A DNA stretch of 64,000 bases from assembly GCA_014607495.2 (NCBI GenBank), contig CP053156.1, positions 10,292,001 to 10,356,000 on the forward strand, in the 5' to 3' direction. Of the stretch, positions 15,001 through 30,000 are shown piece by piece; positions within the stretch are counted from its first letter, which is position 1, and each line of letters starts with the position of its first letter. The notes below the pieces were generated by a model. That model was not told where the DNA came from. It made no database searches and saw nothing but the letters and a program-made list of their open reading frames with translations. The position numbers and the translations under genes were made by a program. This DNA comes from Carposina sasakii. Its lineage: Eukaryota > Arthropoda > Insecta > Lepidoptera > Carposinidae.

Positions 15001-18000
15001 TTCATTATACTTTTGTAGTCTCGATGGCTCACTGTTATCTACAAAATAAAGAAGTTATAAGGAATAATAAGGAAATATATAATTTCCTTTTTAGCCACAC
15101 GCAGGAATTATCAAGTACACAAATAGTACGTAAGACTAAAGTAGAATTAGACACGTGCAAAAGTGCATGTCACTTTTTCCCACCATAGCAAAGAAAACAG
15201 CTGATTTGTTAACATATCTTTCGATGTCATTACCAAACCGCGTCTTAAGGAAATACTGTTTAAAAATGACATTTGACACACAGGCAAATGTATGGAATAT
15301 CTGTCAAAATTTGACAATATTCAGCAACTTTTTTGTAACTACGGTTTGTGCCTATTCACTGTACCATCTTTCAATATACTAACAACCACATTTATACTTA
15401 CAGCGATCGTCTTCATCCGCCCCGAAATATCCAAATCGGGTAACGTGTCATACCAAGAAGAGAGACTTCGTTTCACGAGCAACTTGAAGCTAGTTGGACG
15501 CAAGAGCTTCCTCTCTTGAAGCAGTTCGTGATAGCCTTCCTTCAGTAGCACACAGGAGACCTTCATGTCTTGAAGGTCTAGGGTTAACTCGTCTACAGTC
15601 ACTTTGGTCGTTACATCCTTTAGAAAACATATAAGTTAAATGGTCTATAGATAATTGGATAATTATTACGGAATCTCAGATACATAGGATATTTATTGGT
15701 CAGTAAAGAGATACGTCAAAAAATCTACATGTGTTCACTTTATAATTTATACAGTACTCGGCAATAGTTATTGCACATGCACATGACATCGATCTTTGGA
15801 TTCAGTCAGGCAATCATCGGCGGACATCGACTATACACATTTCTGTTGCAGAAAGACTAGGTACTTATTTTTTGTTAAAAACAATATTTATGTGTAATTA
15901 CCTAGTTAAATTAAAATCCATGTTATTCTTTCCATAGGCCGTCGTGTAAATAGCGCAAAATATTTTAATGTTCTACAGCTGACACCTCTACCCAGTTTTC
16001 ACATAAGAACTACGAGTATATCGTAAAAGAATTCGAATATTATTATAGTTCGTATTCAATACTTACCACAACAGACATATCGACGAATTTATTACTCATA
16101 TGCATACGACCGAAATCTATTAGCACTGCGTTCATACTCTTCGAGTTTTCAGGCACTATAATAATAGGTGCCGCTAATCGAACTTTCAGCATCACTTTAG
16201 TAGAGTTCGTGTACGCGTTTTGAACGTTAGCACGCGCTGATTCGGCCGCTTGATTCGACGCTTCGATTATGGCTTCTTGAGCTGCTTGGAAGTTGTTAAG
16301 GAATTCCTAAAAGCACATAATAACGGTATTTATGTATTCGCTGTTGATTAATCCTTTTTTTTTTCACGGTTAATAGGGTAATTTGCACATTAAATAAGAA
16401 GTGAATATGTAGCTTCAGCAAATAGTGACAATATAACGTTTATTAGAAATAATTCTTCCATAACTCTATTATCTACACATATCGCTTCTTTACAAGAACA
16501 GCGTGACATCTCAGAGAGTAATGATTTATCAATTATCACGTTATTCTTGCAAAGACGTGAAATGTATATTAGCAAGTGTGATAGAAATCATGATAGTCTT
16601 AAGAAATAGAGGTACTTACCAGCATAGATGTGACGTACCAGTTGAGATAGAATATACGTAAACAGTTAATTTGAGCTTCTATCGACATATCTACCAGGTT
16701 GGCTGTTGCGTTCAGGTCCTTATTGTACATCACTATTTGAACGTTTATTACGTCCCCACCGAGTACTTTTAATATCTGTAATATATTTTGTTTTAATGTC
16801 ATGTTAGTAGTTGTAACAAAATATGCACAGATCATTTTTTTGTAAAATGCAGTAGAGAATTTACTTTAGTAAATCATGTTCCAGAAGATACGATTTCGGT
16901 GACAATTTAAATTCTGGACTTCTAATTCAGGTTTGGACTTAACCTTCTATTAGAATAAAACTATCTACTCGAGCCAATTTATGTATGTGTAAAATGCAAC
17001 AAGAGCTTTCATCTTGTCTGGGTATAATATATAATAAAACATACATATGGAAGAACGGTATAAAATCCAAATAAGTGTTATGCAAAAACGAACCTCTTTA
17101 TGTATGCTGCAAGGATTCAAATCGTCCACCTTTATAGCGGCAATAGCGCAATCGGCTTGTGTATACGAACTCTTTAGCACAAGTCCGGCTGTCGCGCCCC
17201 TTAGTTCCACCAAAGACAACCGTCGCTTGTCGGTCGCGAATACTATCTCTACTGTCCCCAATTTAGCGTTCAATTTCAATTGAATGCTCTCAACTTGCTT
17301 GCGGGCTGCCTGTTTTGTGACGACCGCTAATGGAAAAAACACATAAAATAAGATATTTATTACAATTAGTACATAAGTATATTTTAGTGGACTGCAAAAG
17401 GATGGCTGCATTGTCATGCCACATTAAATTACAAGACAAATTCTTATGCGAAATAGCTGCCATTAAATTGTCAAAAAAGGAAAGTATGCCATAGCATAAG
17501 TAATCATGCTACATCTGCACATAATGACATTCTCAAAAAAAGTTTGAGATTTTGTATATTCATTATTAACACTAGCACATTCTACGCTACGCATAGTCTG
17601 TTGGTCCCTTTAACACACAGTCATTCTAATAAGCATGAAAGCAAAGACAGTCTTACCTTTAGCTTTATTGACATTCAATTCCTCGTCTTCTACGATGGTT
17701 TCCAAAGTACCCGCATTTGCCATTCTGTCCACTGTACTTGTTATAGAATTGAATCTCGTCTAGAAAAACAAAACTTATAAAGGATATCCTGCACATAACT
17801 ACTTTGTTTTTTGCTGTCTAATGAGAAAGAAAGGATCAGTTCAGTAGTAGTGTCTCTACCACATAGAATTCTTAGAATTTATAAAGTAAACAGTGTGATC
17901 ATCGTACCTGATATTCCGTGACAATAAGCATGATTTCTTTCAAGCTTTCCAAATGAAGCAATATCTTTAGGTTGGTGAAGTCCAACTCGATCAGTTGCTC

Positions 18001-21000
18001 TACTGATCCGTGTACACTTCGGAAATCGGGGCACTTCTTATCTACCTGTGGAATATAAGCAAAAAAGTAAAGTACCGACGTGGATTACGAACAATTTCGG
18101 CCTATGACCTTACTACGAGTATTCATATCCATCATCATATAGGTACATATACATGTCGCTGTCTCTGTCGCATCAATGATTATGGCAATATATTTATGTA
18201 CGAGAAACATAGAGTAAGGATTCATTGTGCGAAATTCTTCACGATCCATACTATATGTCCATACTTCCGCACTTTAGCACACTATGCATCAACCAATTTT
18301 CTACGGAACATTCATACACAACTAGTAGCGCTAAGAGTAAAAAAAACTAAAGACATGATAGAAAGATGTTAAGACATGACAAAGAACTGTGCGTACAATG
18401 TTTATCCAGAAAATCATTTCATACCTGTCATAATTTATTGAAATTTATGCCGGCATACAAAACAACCTATGTTACTTACTCGTAACTCTCTAATATTGAA
18501 AGTTATATGAACGGAACATAGCTTAAATATAATACTTACATTACTATAATTGATAGCAAACAGATATTGACTAGGACTGGTAGTGGACGTGAGACTACTC
18601 TGTCTCAATAGTCCCCCAGATTCCCCGTCAAGTATCTCCGGAGTTTCTATCATATTGATCACTTGACGATCATGTCTATGGTGCTTCATGTCTACGGAGC
18701 CCAGTCTCACAGTACATTCCAATGTAAACGTCTTCTGGGTTGCTGTCAACTCAAGAAGATTCAGTGAAAACACTAGGAATCTGTCGTAGGCGATTATCTT
18801 CTCGTCGTCTTTGGCTTTTCGGTTCACGCTTAGAACCAATTCTGTAATGAGTTTATGAGTAAATAAAGGCTAATAATTAGGTTATCTATTTATCTAAGTT
18901 TAATCGAAATTCGTTTCAGAAGTTCTTGCGCAAAAGAGTAACAAATATACATAAACACATACATATATCCCAACCTCACAAACTTTCACATTTGTAAGAT
19001 GTATAGACGCTCCGACTGGTCGTAGTGGAGGTTGTTGAGGGAAGCCTATGTTCAGCAGTGGACTTCTCATGTCTGATGATGGTGATAGATGACCGATCAC
19101 ACCTACCGTTCATGATGAAGAAGGCTTCCACCTCAGTCAACTGCGCGGTATGTTCAGGTTCGTTCGCGTTATTGGACCGTTTTCCAGCGCGCGCGGCGTC
19201 GTCACGGCGTTGTTTCTCAGCCGGGTCCAAATACTTCAGTAACGACAGACTAGAGCCTTTCGACTCGCTTGGCTGGAAATTATCCTCAAATAAAAATCTA
19301 TTCTATTCAAAATACACAATTTTTTTTCGACGTTGACGTCAAGGCAAGTAGAGTTTAACTTCTGACCGTCTGGTCTTTTACAGATGGTCACCAATAATTT
19401 GGTGAACGTGTTTGGACGAGCTCTTATACAAACATAAAATAGCGTTTCAAACATTTTATTTTTGTCATAAAATTTTCGGGAATTTTTCAAAATACATCCT
19501 TGCTGTACACTGGGTTAAACTTTCTAAATTGATCTAGTATCGCTATCTAATTTAATCAGTTATTTTCAAATCGACTTATTTAAATATGCTACCTATAATA
19601 TGTACTTGTATCAAGAACTAACAATATCGCTCATATTACTACATTACTAAACTAAACTAAACTACATACTTACGTATATCTAAATAGATTACATACCCTT
19701 TATTCTCCTTACTACAAAACTAGATACGCAAAAATTGTATACAGAATTATCCCAATATCTAAAACAACTTTATTGGGAGCATTACAATGGATTTACCGCT
19801 CCAGTGTCCACTCCCGTGGAAAACTCTCGCATGTCTAAAGCTCGGCCGGTCAACACAAACGCCAGCTTATAACTTGCTATCTTTAAAACAGAACCAAGGA
19901 AAAAAACACTAAAACATTAAAACGGGCCAGATATCTATAATATACTAATATTATAAAGAGTTTGTTTGAACGTGCTAATCTTATGAAGTACTAGTCCGAT
20001 TTGAAAAATTCTTTCAGTGTTAGATAGCCCATTTATCGGCGGGATAAACGGGCCAGATATCTATAATAGTTGAACTCGCGTGAAGAGGGTTCCGTACGAT
20101 ATTAATATAAAGAGTTTGTTTGAACGTGCTAATCTTATGAAGTATTGGTCCGATTCGAAAAATTCTTTCAGTGTTAGATAGCCCATTTATCGAGGAAGGC
20201 TATAGGCTGTACTGTATATGACCCGCCCGGCTTAGCAAGGGTGTAATACCCTTTCACGCGGACGAAGTCGTGGGCGGTCGCTAGTAATAATTATAAAAAA
20301 AAACAGAAAAAATACCTTTAGTAATGTCGCCTCCTCGCTGGGCGGCAATGGCATGCTGATTAATATCTCGCATAGTTGCAATAATCTGGAAGAGAAATAA
20401 AAAATATCTATACTATTTTATTATGGCAAATAAATTAAACTAAAAAAAAAACGAAAGTAACTCTGTCTGTCTATGTGTCTGTCTGTCCGGCTTTCACGCT
20501 AAAACTACTGAACTCACTTAAATAAAATTTGGCACAGAGATATTTTAGGGCCTGGGGACGGACATAGGTAGGGTTGCCAACTCATATACACAGATTTGCG
20601 GGACATCGGGGTTAAATATGCGGGACCAGAGCAAGAAAAACGGGACACCACTACAAATGGCCAATTCTGTAAATTTTTATAGTAAATTAAATATTTCGTG
20701 ATATTCCATTGCAAATGGAGGTTTAACGGTGGCACATCCGAAATATTTTTGTATTAACTCAACCGATAGTAGGTAGGCATAACTATTTTGTTTTTCACTC
20801 TTCATCTTCCAGTGCAAACATAGAAACGCGAGCGGCGCGAGCGCGAAATTTTTTCAACTTCCAAGGACTTTTATTAAAAAATAATTGTTTTTATTGGGTC
20901 AGTATACGTCCTTTGTATGATACTCTTACCCATTTAAGATAAACGCGAGCGGGGCGAACACGATCCAAGGACTCTTACGTCCTTCGCCTTACTTATTTAA

Positions 21001-24000
21001 GATCAACGCGAGCGGAGCAAGCGCGAAATTTTTTCGCCTTCCGAGGACTTTTATTTTAAAAAGTTTTATTGAGTCAGCATGCGTCCTTTATACGATGAAA
21101 TTTTTTCACCTTCTACAAAAGATATATTATTATTTTTTAAATAAAAAAAACAACATTTTTATTCGGTCAGCTTATAAACTTTATTACACAAGAACAACAA
21201 CGCGAGCGAAGCGAGCTCGGTAATATTTACTTACTTTGAGTTCTTAGTATTTCTTTTTTTTAGTTTTCCAAATTAATAATATAATAATTTACTTTAATTT
21301 CTATAAAACCTTTATGTTAAAAAAAACATTGGTGTTGAATGATTTTACGCAGTATTGGGCCAGAAAAATATTTAACTAAATACTACATACGTTTCATTGA
21401 TGATGAATGAGTAGGTAACAAGTATATTAAATTTAAAGATTTGTGTTCTGATTGAAAAATAAAAGTTTAAGATTATCACGTGCTATCAAGTATGATATCA
21501 AGTATCACGTGCTTTTCGCGATTATAATTTTGAAGATGAGATTTTTTATCAACTGGGGAGAATTCACCAGAAAGCGGGACATTTGGCGTCCCGCAGACCC
21601 TTAAAACAGGGACTTAAAGCGCCACGCGGGACGGTTGGCAACCCCAGACATAGGCTACATTATATCTCGGGAAAAGATTTTCATCCCGGATAATTTCGGC
21701 CTTTTGGTTTTTTCACAGTCGACGCGGGCGTCCAATAGTTAATAATAAATAGGCCACTGAATGATGTCTTCGAGAACATCAGCTTTTTTCCGTCATATTC
21801 AATTTATACTAAAATTAAAAAGATTGGGAACGGAGCCATCCATCATCCGTCCATCAAGACATCCGTCGTGATCGCAAAAATGCTGTCTCGAAGTACATTA
21901 TCTTTATTATCTATCTCTTTCTTTTCACTATATAATGTATATTATACATTATAAAGCATAAAGTATTATATCAAAAGATTGTAACACTCACCTATCTTCA
22001 GATGCGCTAATAGCAATCTTTTGCAGTTCCCCTCTGACTTTAATCTTGGGCAGCCTCGGATCGTTCGTGATCAGACATTTATGTATTTGTATGACCAAGT
22101 TCGTAGGCTGAAGTAAGTGCAGTGGGGTAGCCGACTTAGAGACTATAGCCGCCTTCCAATCTTCTTTTGGCGTCGCCACAACTATCTATAAAGTATATAA
22201 GTGATAAATAAGTTGTAATGTAATTTAAATATAGAAACTTTGGTATAATTCCATTTAATCATACAAATAAATGTAAATAGATAGATCAAGCCAATCATAA
22301 CAATAAAAGATTGATTTGTGCTAAGTATATTGCGTATTCGGTCCGAGATAAGCGCGAGCTAATTCTCTAAAAATACGAGCACAATATAACACAAAATATC
22401 AACTTATTTTACAAAAATTAATGTAGATTATTTACCTGCATAGCAGTAAGTTGCAACGTCAACTTATCGTAGCTGTGATGGGCTATTTCCTTCAATATTT
22501 CCGTGTCATCCATGCCTTCTTTGTACAACCTCTGTATGTCGAGACTGGTTCGAGCGTCCGACTTCACGCTTATAGCACCGAGTTTTACCACCACACATGC
22601 TACGTCTCTGAAAATTGATGTGAATCAATAGAGAATCATCTTCATTATATGCTTGTATATATACTTGCTATGGGCAAAACCTCCCTATGGCAGTAGCCTT
22701 GTGGAGTGCACTGGGGGAGGCCTACGTCCAGCAGTGGACTGCAAGAGGCCAAAGACGATATATACTTGCATTACAGCCAACATTAGGTGATATGTAAAAC
22801 CATAGGCATACCCGGCTTAAACTATACAATTGGTGCGAAAAGCAAACATTGCAGATAATCAAACTTATTATAAAATTTTCTGCAAGTAAAAACACTAATT
22901 TCAACTCAACTCCAGCGCTTGTGACAAGAGACTTTTAACGACGCTTGTAATTACATCACGAATTAGCTTCGTAACTTTTTCTTCTTCTATATTGTAACTC
23001 ATTTAAGACAGCATTTAAACTTAAGCACTGTATCGTAAATGTGAATTAATAAACTAATTTACTTCAAGGAAAAAAATTGACACTGATGTGACTAACACAA
23101 ATCTGATCATACCTCCCAAGCTCAAATGCGACAAGACGTTTAGGCTCTAGCTAGAGCGTGCTAAAGAAGTATACACTATATACAAACTTACAAAAATTCA
23201 TACATAGACCCGAAAAACATGGTCTATTCCACTTTGATCACCCGCATCTGGGTGATCAGAGGTGACTCCAATAAAATAAATATTTTGGTATCCCATAATC
23301 ACCTTCGAATAAAATATCACTTTTTGTGTATTTCTCTTCTCTAGAAACTTCATAGTTAAGGTGATATCACCTTGGTGATCAAAGTGGAATAGACAACCCT
23401 CATTCTGGCGCGGTCGCGTAAAAATATACTCACTTAGTGTATATTCCCGTCCGTGGTATTATAATATAGGAGGCAGCTACGTCCACATCAACGTCGATAA
23501 AATTGTGGTGATGAACCGCATACTGCATACCCAAGGCTGACTTTTCTTTCAGATCCAAGAGCTTGCTCTCAGCTGCTGTTTGTAACCTAACAATAAATAT
23601 TTAATTTAACTTTTTATTATTATTTTGAAGCTTTGATTTTGACAATTTTCTGTAAATAAAATAAATAGAGACATACTTATAACTTTATATATACAGGGTG
23701 ATTTTTGGTCGTCAACGTTCCCGAAAACTACGGAATCTCATCATCACGATTATTTTTTTCCATGGAAGCATACCTGGGAAGTACCTGGTTCCAAAGATAT
23801 TACGGTCCAAGGTTGAGTAAATAGACTACGTTTTTCTGCATAAATGCACATAGATGCGTGTAGCAAGATTTTTTCACGAGAAATGATTAATTAAAAAATA
23901 ATGAACTTACGTATATATGTTATGTACGAAAACACCTTGTATGTGGGGCGGGACTATCTATATTTATTGAAAATATCGGCCCTTAGACTATATACATACA

Positions 24001-27000
24001 TACATACATATAATCACGCCTTTATCCCTTAAGGGGTAGGCAGTGCACCAAGGGCCGATAGAACCACTTCTGACCAATTTTGAGGGTATAGTTGAGATGT
24101 ACAAGTTCGGTTAGTAGTAACAGGCGGTCAGCCCATCGCCTATAAAACACGAAGACCCTCTTGTCCCTATACTGACTTGTACAGTATGTCCGGGAAGAGA
24201 AGCAGCTGTATTATACTATACTCACGTAGTTAATGCGGTCTTAGATTCCTGTGGTGGCTTGAACACTTGAACCAGTTGCACAACTGTTTGAGCATCATAT
24301 ACTATTTGTAGTGGCTGCGCGCGCAACCTTATTCGCTGGTTACAAGTCTTATCTGTAAATTACATACATTTAACGGTTAGTTAAAACGGTCAGAGAGCCT
24401 ACTTGAAGGATAAAGTTGATATTATATCTTGGTCAAGTTGTAGAGAAAGACATCATCAACTTTATACTTTAACCGTTGGTAAAATCGGCACTAAATTATC
24501 TGTATTTATAAAGCAGTCAAATCTGTAGTAAATTTATTTTAAGGACATGTTATTCATATTACTCCATATAATGTGCTCGACATACCTAAAACAATGTTTT
24601 AAATTCTTATACCATAACTTAAAAGTACACAAACTTAGTTATCTGACCGTTAAAAGGTAAAATCTAAAAGAGGCCCAAATAAAATTTTATAAATAAAAGG
24701 AATATCTGTATTAAAATATAAATAAACTTAACACAAAATAAATATATTTACTAAATAATAACAATACTTAATTATCTACTTAGATACATATAATAAGACA
24801 TACATATATATAATAAAATATATATCTATAATACTACTACATACTAATTTATCTATATAATACATACAAACATTATATTGTGACCTATTCAAACTATATC
24901 AGAAATAACACTGTAAAAGAATTAAGGAAGAGTAGGTAAATTTATTGCCTTGGACGGAAGGACGGAAGTGATGTTATTCATATTACTCCGGAATTATGTC
25001 GTGGAGTTTTGAGTAGAGAAGCAGTCAACCTTAAGGGTGCTCCCGTGAGAAAAGGTATTCTAACGTTCACATCGACCTAAAACAGCCATTTGTTTTAAAT
25101 TACTTATACCATATACTTAAGTCTTTCAAGTTTGTCGAGCAGCTCCTCATTGGCATTGACTTTTAAGTTTATAAACTTATAGGTACGAAAACATTAATTT
25201 GAGGGGAATTACTTACCTAGAGGATTGGTTTCAAACATAACGTTTAACAGATTAACATCTTTGTTGACCTCCTTAGATTTTACTAGGTGAGGCAAAAACG
25301 TGCCTTGTTTCATACCCGTTACAGAAAACGACTGCATTCTAGCGTCCACTCTGAAATAATCAGGAGTTATTAATATACATACCGACCGTATCTTTTCTCT
25401 GCAGTTCTGGCTCTGCCCTTTTTCGGGTACATAGCCGTATGTATATGTATGTATGTGTCTATAATTCAAAAAATTGGCACCAAATATTTTTTCTAAACAT
25501 TTGTATTTTTTTATTTATCACAAGCACGATAATAAATCAACGACACAGTAAGTACCGCTGGGCCCAAACATTGGTCTTTGGCCCCCTGATTTGCAAATGA
25601 GGTATTATTTGCAAAGCAAAGCCGAAGCCTCGAGTGTGTGCGTGCGCGTAACGAGCGCTCGGCGTCCTCCCGCGCCCCGCACCTCGCCCACGCACACACA
25701 TATTCTCAATTTTCACAATCGCATTGCTTCGGCTCTGCTATTGCAAGTTACGTATTAGGGGCCCGATCGCCAGTCGCAACGTAGTACATAATAAGACTAT
25801 ATTATAGTGAAATGATCTTACTTTATAGCGTTAGCGCTCGGCCTTTGTAACATATCGATGTAGACGTTCTCTACTGACGCAAGCAATACGCACACCGAGT
25901 CGTTCACTGACAACTGAAAAGGAATAAAATATTAGAAAAGAAGACGAAAACTGACAAAGTACAATATAAATTGAATTTTACAAAATTATAATAAGAAAAT
26001 GAAAAAATTCTTACCCGAGTGAGATTTGAACTCATGACCACTCAGCAAACCGTGCTTTCGCTCTAGCCAACTGAGCTATCGGGTCGATTAACTCGGATGA
26101 CGAATTTTACCATCTCTTTTAAATTACACTTATTAGCCAAATCTCGATAAACAAAGCTGAATCCCTCAGCACAATGTTTAATGATGAAACGATAAATTGA
26201 ATAATCAAAACTATACATGTGGTATGGCACAGAGAACTGTGGAGGCCATCTGCCCTCTCTAGGGAACACAGGAACTTGGCCAAATAAGTCAAGACACGTA
26301 CTAAATAGTGACGCCTGACGCCATGATATTTAATACCCTATGTCCTGTAATCCCGCTGTAGAAGGTAGCAGTTAAAGAGACCATAAGTATAACCTTTGCA
26401 TATTATTTAACATGAGTAAGAAAGAATATAAAGAAATATAAACACACAGGGCGCAAAACACTTATGCAAAAATAAAAAAAGCAAACAGGAATCCTGAATT
26501 AGTTGTACGTACCTCAAGTCTGTCTAACTTGAACTCGCTCTCAGTGGCCACATACTCTATGGGCAGGTGTAGAGGGGCAGTATTCTCCTGGTAGTCAATG
26601 GCTCGGAACAGCTTTTCTTTCTCGTCAGCCGTCATCGCCTTCTCGAATTGTGTTACTATACATAAAAAAAAACCTCGTTTACATATTAAAAAAAACCGAC
26701 TGCGAAAAATTGTTGATGTACCTAATAGCAATCTCGTTTAAATTTTGATGTACTCACACGAATTTAATGATACCTATCAAGGTGAAATGTGACAAGCCGT
26801 TATAAAGTTACATAAATAGGTACATACGAAAAACATCCTCTTTTTTCTGGCGCAATCAGGATACAAAATATAAAGATGACAAAACTGTAGTTTACTATAA
26901 TTGGTTTCTGTTAGTTTCAGTCAAAGTCGTTCAGTTCAAAATTTGTACCTATGTGTGTACAGTAATAGACTACAGGCCCATGTTGAAAAAATTGTGGGTC

Positions 27001-30000
27001 ATTTGAACCACCAGGTGACCTATCTAGAACGATATAAGAGCATAAAATAATAAGATTCAGCACTATGCCGTCACTTGTAAGCTGTCCAACTGAGTGCAGG
27101 TGAGAATTGGAAAGTACAGGTAGAGTGAGTACATTTTGATCACATATTTTTGTACGGCATTCTTACCACCGATAGATCCATTAAAAATAATAAGAAAACG
27201 CGCAGTGCCGTAAAAAAATGGTGCGCCACAAAGTCGGATTTTTTTTTATTTTCCGACAATTACCGGGGTAAATTTGGTCATTTTATTTTGTACGGCATCT
27301 GTGTCATACTATTTCAATACTGCTTCTAATCCATTATTCCGCAACGCCGTACAAAAATCATGCGATAAGGGGAAAAAATCGAGGGTTGCAATCCCCTCTC
27401 TTTCCGTAGTCCAGGGGGTGATTTGAAAAAGTACGGCTTCGGTTCCAAAACATTATGTAGCACTCAAAAGTACTATTAAAAGTAATGCCGTCAAAAAATG
27501 ATTGTTCCTTTGAATGTATATCAATAATTATCTTCATTTCATCGTATCCTTGATTTATAGAGCTGTAAAGTCATTTGATCCTGTACGGGAACTTTTTTTT
27601 TAACATGATATTGTAAAATACAATTGTTATATAGTATTGCCGTTCAAGAGAAACCGTTCTAAAAAAAATTATAGAGAAATGCAAAAACTGAAATTTTGCA
27701 AATTATTCTAAAAGTTTAAATATCATATATTAATGAAATATAGCAGTTTTCTACATTTTATCCCTTGTTTTAAATAGTATTAACATAGATAAATTAGGAA
27801 AAAATGATGCCGTACATTTTCATGCAGACCATATCTTTTAGGCTGATGAAAGTGACGCTACAATTTTAAGGGTACTTTATGGCCATCTGATACAGTATGG
27901 TATTAACATATTTTTGAAGAGAACAATTGATAATATGATAAAATCACTATGACGTCTAACTGAACTGAAACGGTGTGTATATTATGTCCAAGAATTGAAA
28001 CTGTCAATCCCAGTATCAACAGTTTTATATACTTTTTGGTTTAATATACAGGGTGATTTTTGCTCGTCAACGTTCCCGAAAACTACGGAATCTCCTCATC
28101 ATCACGATCATTTTTCTCCATGGAAGCATACCTGGGAAGTGTGTGGTTTCCAAAATATTAGGGTCCAAAGTTGAGTAAATAGACTGCATAAATGCACATA
28201 GACGCACGTAGCAGATTTTTTCACGAGAAATAATTAATATCTGTCTATAAATAAAACTAGCATAAACACTAGACACTATAAATTTCGCCAGATCAAGTAA
28301 TTAAAAAAAAAAAAAAAAAAAAACCCAGCATTTTTTTTGGCATAAACTTACTTTATTTTATGTATAGAGTACGCACCCTTCGTTAAAGGTGGCCACAAAA
28401 AAACACCCTGTATACTTCAAACATTATTGATACATAGCAGCCGCCCACGACTTCGTCCGCGTGAGGGGGCGTTGTATCCGTGCGAAGCCGGGCAGGTTGT
28501 TGTATAGACTGTAGCCTTCCTTGGTAAATGGGCTATCTAACACAGAAAGAATTTTTCAAATCAGTAGTTCCTGAGATTAGCGCGCAGCAGATACATATAA
28601 TTGATTTGTTTCATTGTAATGATGTGAATAAATAAAACAATCATTTTTTAGAAAAATTTGATATACTCGTATTTAATGATAATAATAAAAAAAAATGTCA
28701 TTTTTTAGAAAAATTCGATAAATTTTATCCGGTTATCAATAGGATCACCTGGCAAATTACATACTCACATTCTTGTTGAACATTTCTTTCACTTCACTAG
28801 AGTTTTCATTCTCCACGAAGACAATCGGAGTGCTCGCAACACGTAAACAATAGCTGTTTTCAATCTCCGCGTCGACTCCGAAACGAACAGTACACACATA
28901 CTATTCGAACTATGTGTGAGCGAGCGCAAACACCTTACTCGGGTCCAAGCCGAGTACATCCGAATAAAATACGACGTAACAGAACGTCGCTCCAAAAATG
29001 TGCGAGTACTTATGATACTGAAATTAGCAGATATGATGTTTGTGTGCACATCTCATAATTCACGTACAAATTTTAATTTTTTTTTTACTTAATTTGAAAT
29101 GAGGTGTCTGCTACAGTGTCATGAGTACTTCTCAAAAATATGTTGTATTTTGGGTGACAACAAGTGACGACAAGGTATAAGTCGATAGTATACAAACATA
29201 TTTAACATAATTTCTAACTAGGAACCTAGTCACGAGAAGACTATGAAAATTAGTACAAATAAACTACTAAATGCCGTATAAAAAAAATTTCACCTTACAA
29301 TAGATTTTTTCTTTTTGTGGACCAACGAAAATACGGCACATGAAAAAATATTATCTATGCATAAAATACTTTCAAAATAAATTTATTTCGTCAAATCACC
29401 CCCTGGACTACGGAAAGAGAGGGGATTGCAACCCTCTTTTTATCGCATGATTTTTGTACGGCGTTGCGGAATAATGGATTAGAAGCAGTATTGAAATAGT
29501 ATGACACAGATGCCGATGAACAATGAAAAATGAAAATAGTGAATGTTTGAACTTCCGAATTGTAACGATGACCAAATTTACTCGGAAAATAAAAAAAAAT
29601 CCGACTTTGTGGCGCACCATTTTTTTACGGCACTGCGCGTTTTCTTATTATTTTTAATGGATCTATCGGTGGTAAGAATGCCGTCAAAAATATGTGATCG
29701 TACTTCAGTACTTTCCAATTCTCACCTGCACTCAGTTGGACAGCTTATAAGTGACGGTAGTGCTGAATCTTATTATTTTATGCTCTTATATCGTTCTAGA
29801 TAGGCCACCTGGTGGTTCAAATGACCCACAATTTTTTCAACATGGGCCTGTAGTCTATAATAATAACAATGACTCACTAATATCGCTAGTATTGTCGGAA
29901 GTATCGGGGTCGTCGGAGGGGCCTCCCCACCACCCGGAGAACCAGCCCCGGGTCTTCTTAGCCTCCTCCTCTTTTTTGCCCTTCCTTTCCACCTGGAAAT

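Larger units (their letters stand above)
26966..29857. mobile_element. 2.9-kb element with very long inverted repeats and TAA target duplication
   Basis: The ends, starting TAGACTACAGGCCCATGTTG, are near-identical inverted copies for over 250 bp and remain alignable with indels for about 470 bp (to about 27440 and from about 29385). TAA flanks both ends (26963-26965, 29858-29860), as for PIF/Harbinger-type elements. The motif GCCGT or its reverse occurs about 15 times, clustered in the arms. No transposase was recognised. It carries a nested Tc1-type MITE (28047-28412) and a Helitron-like fragment (28425-28595). Confidence 0.8.

Noticed and set aside
14740..15018. Plus-strand 92-codon hydrophobic frame
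   Set aside because: Antisense shadow of Vps13 exon 26.
17094..17417. 150-codon minus-strand frame taken whole
   Set aside because: Only 17094-17326 is Vps13 exon 22; both ends run past clear splice sites.
18010..18372. 120-codon plus-strand frame
   Set aside because: It overlaps Vps13 exon 20 antisense and shows no family motif, low-complexity bias or splice logic.
28789..29049. 86-codon minus-strand open frame
   Set aside because: It is the +1 shadow of the more protein-like frame described at 28769-29017 and has no recognisable motif.
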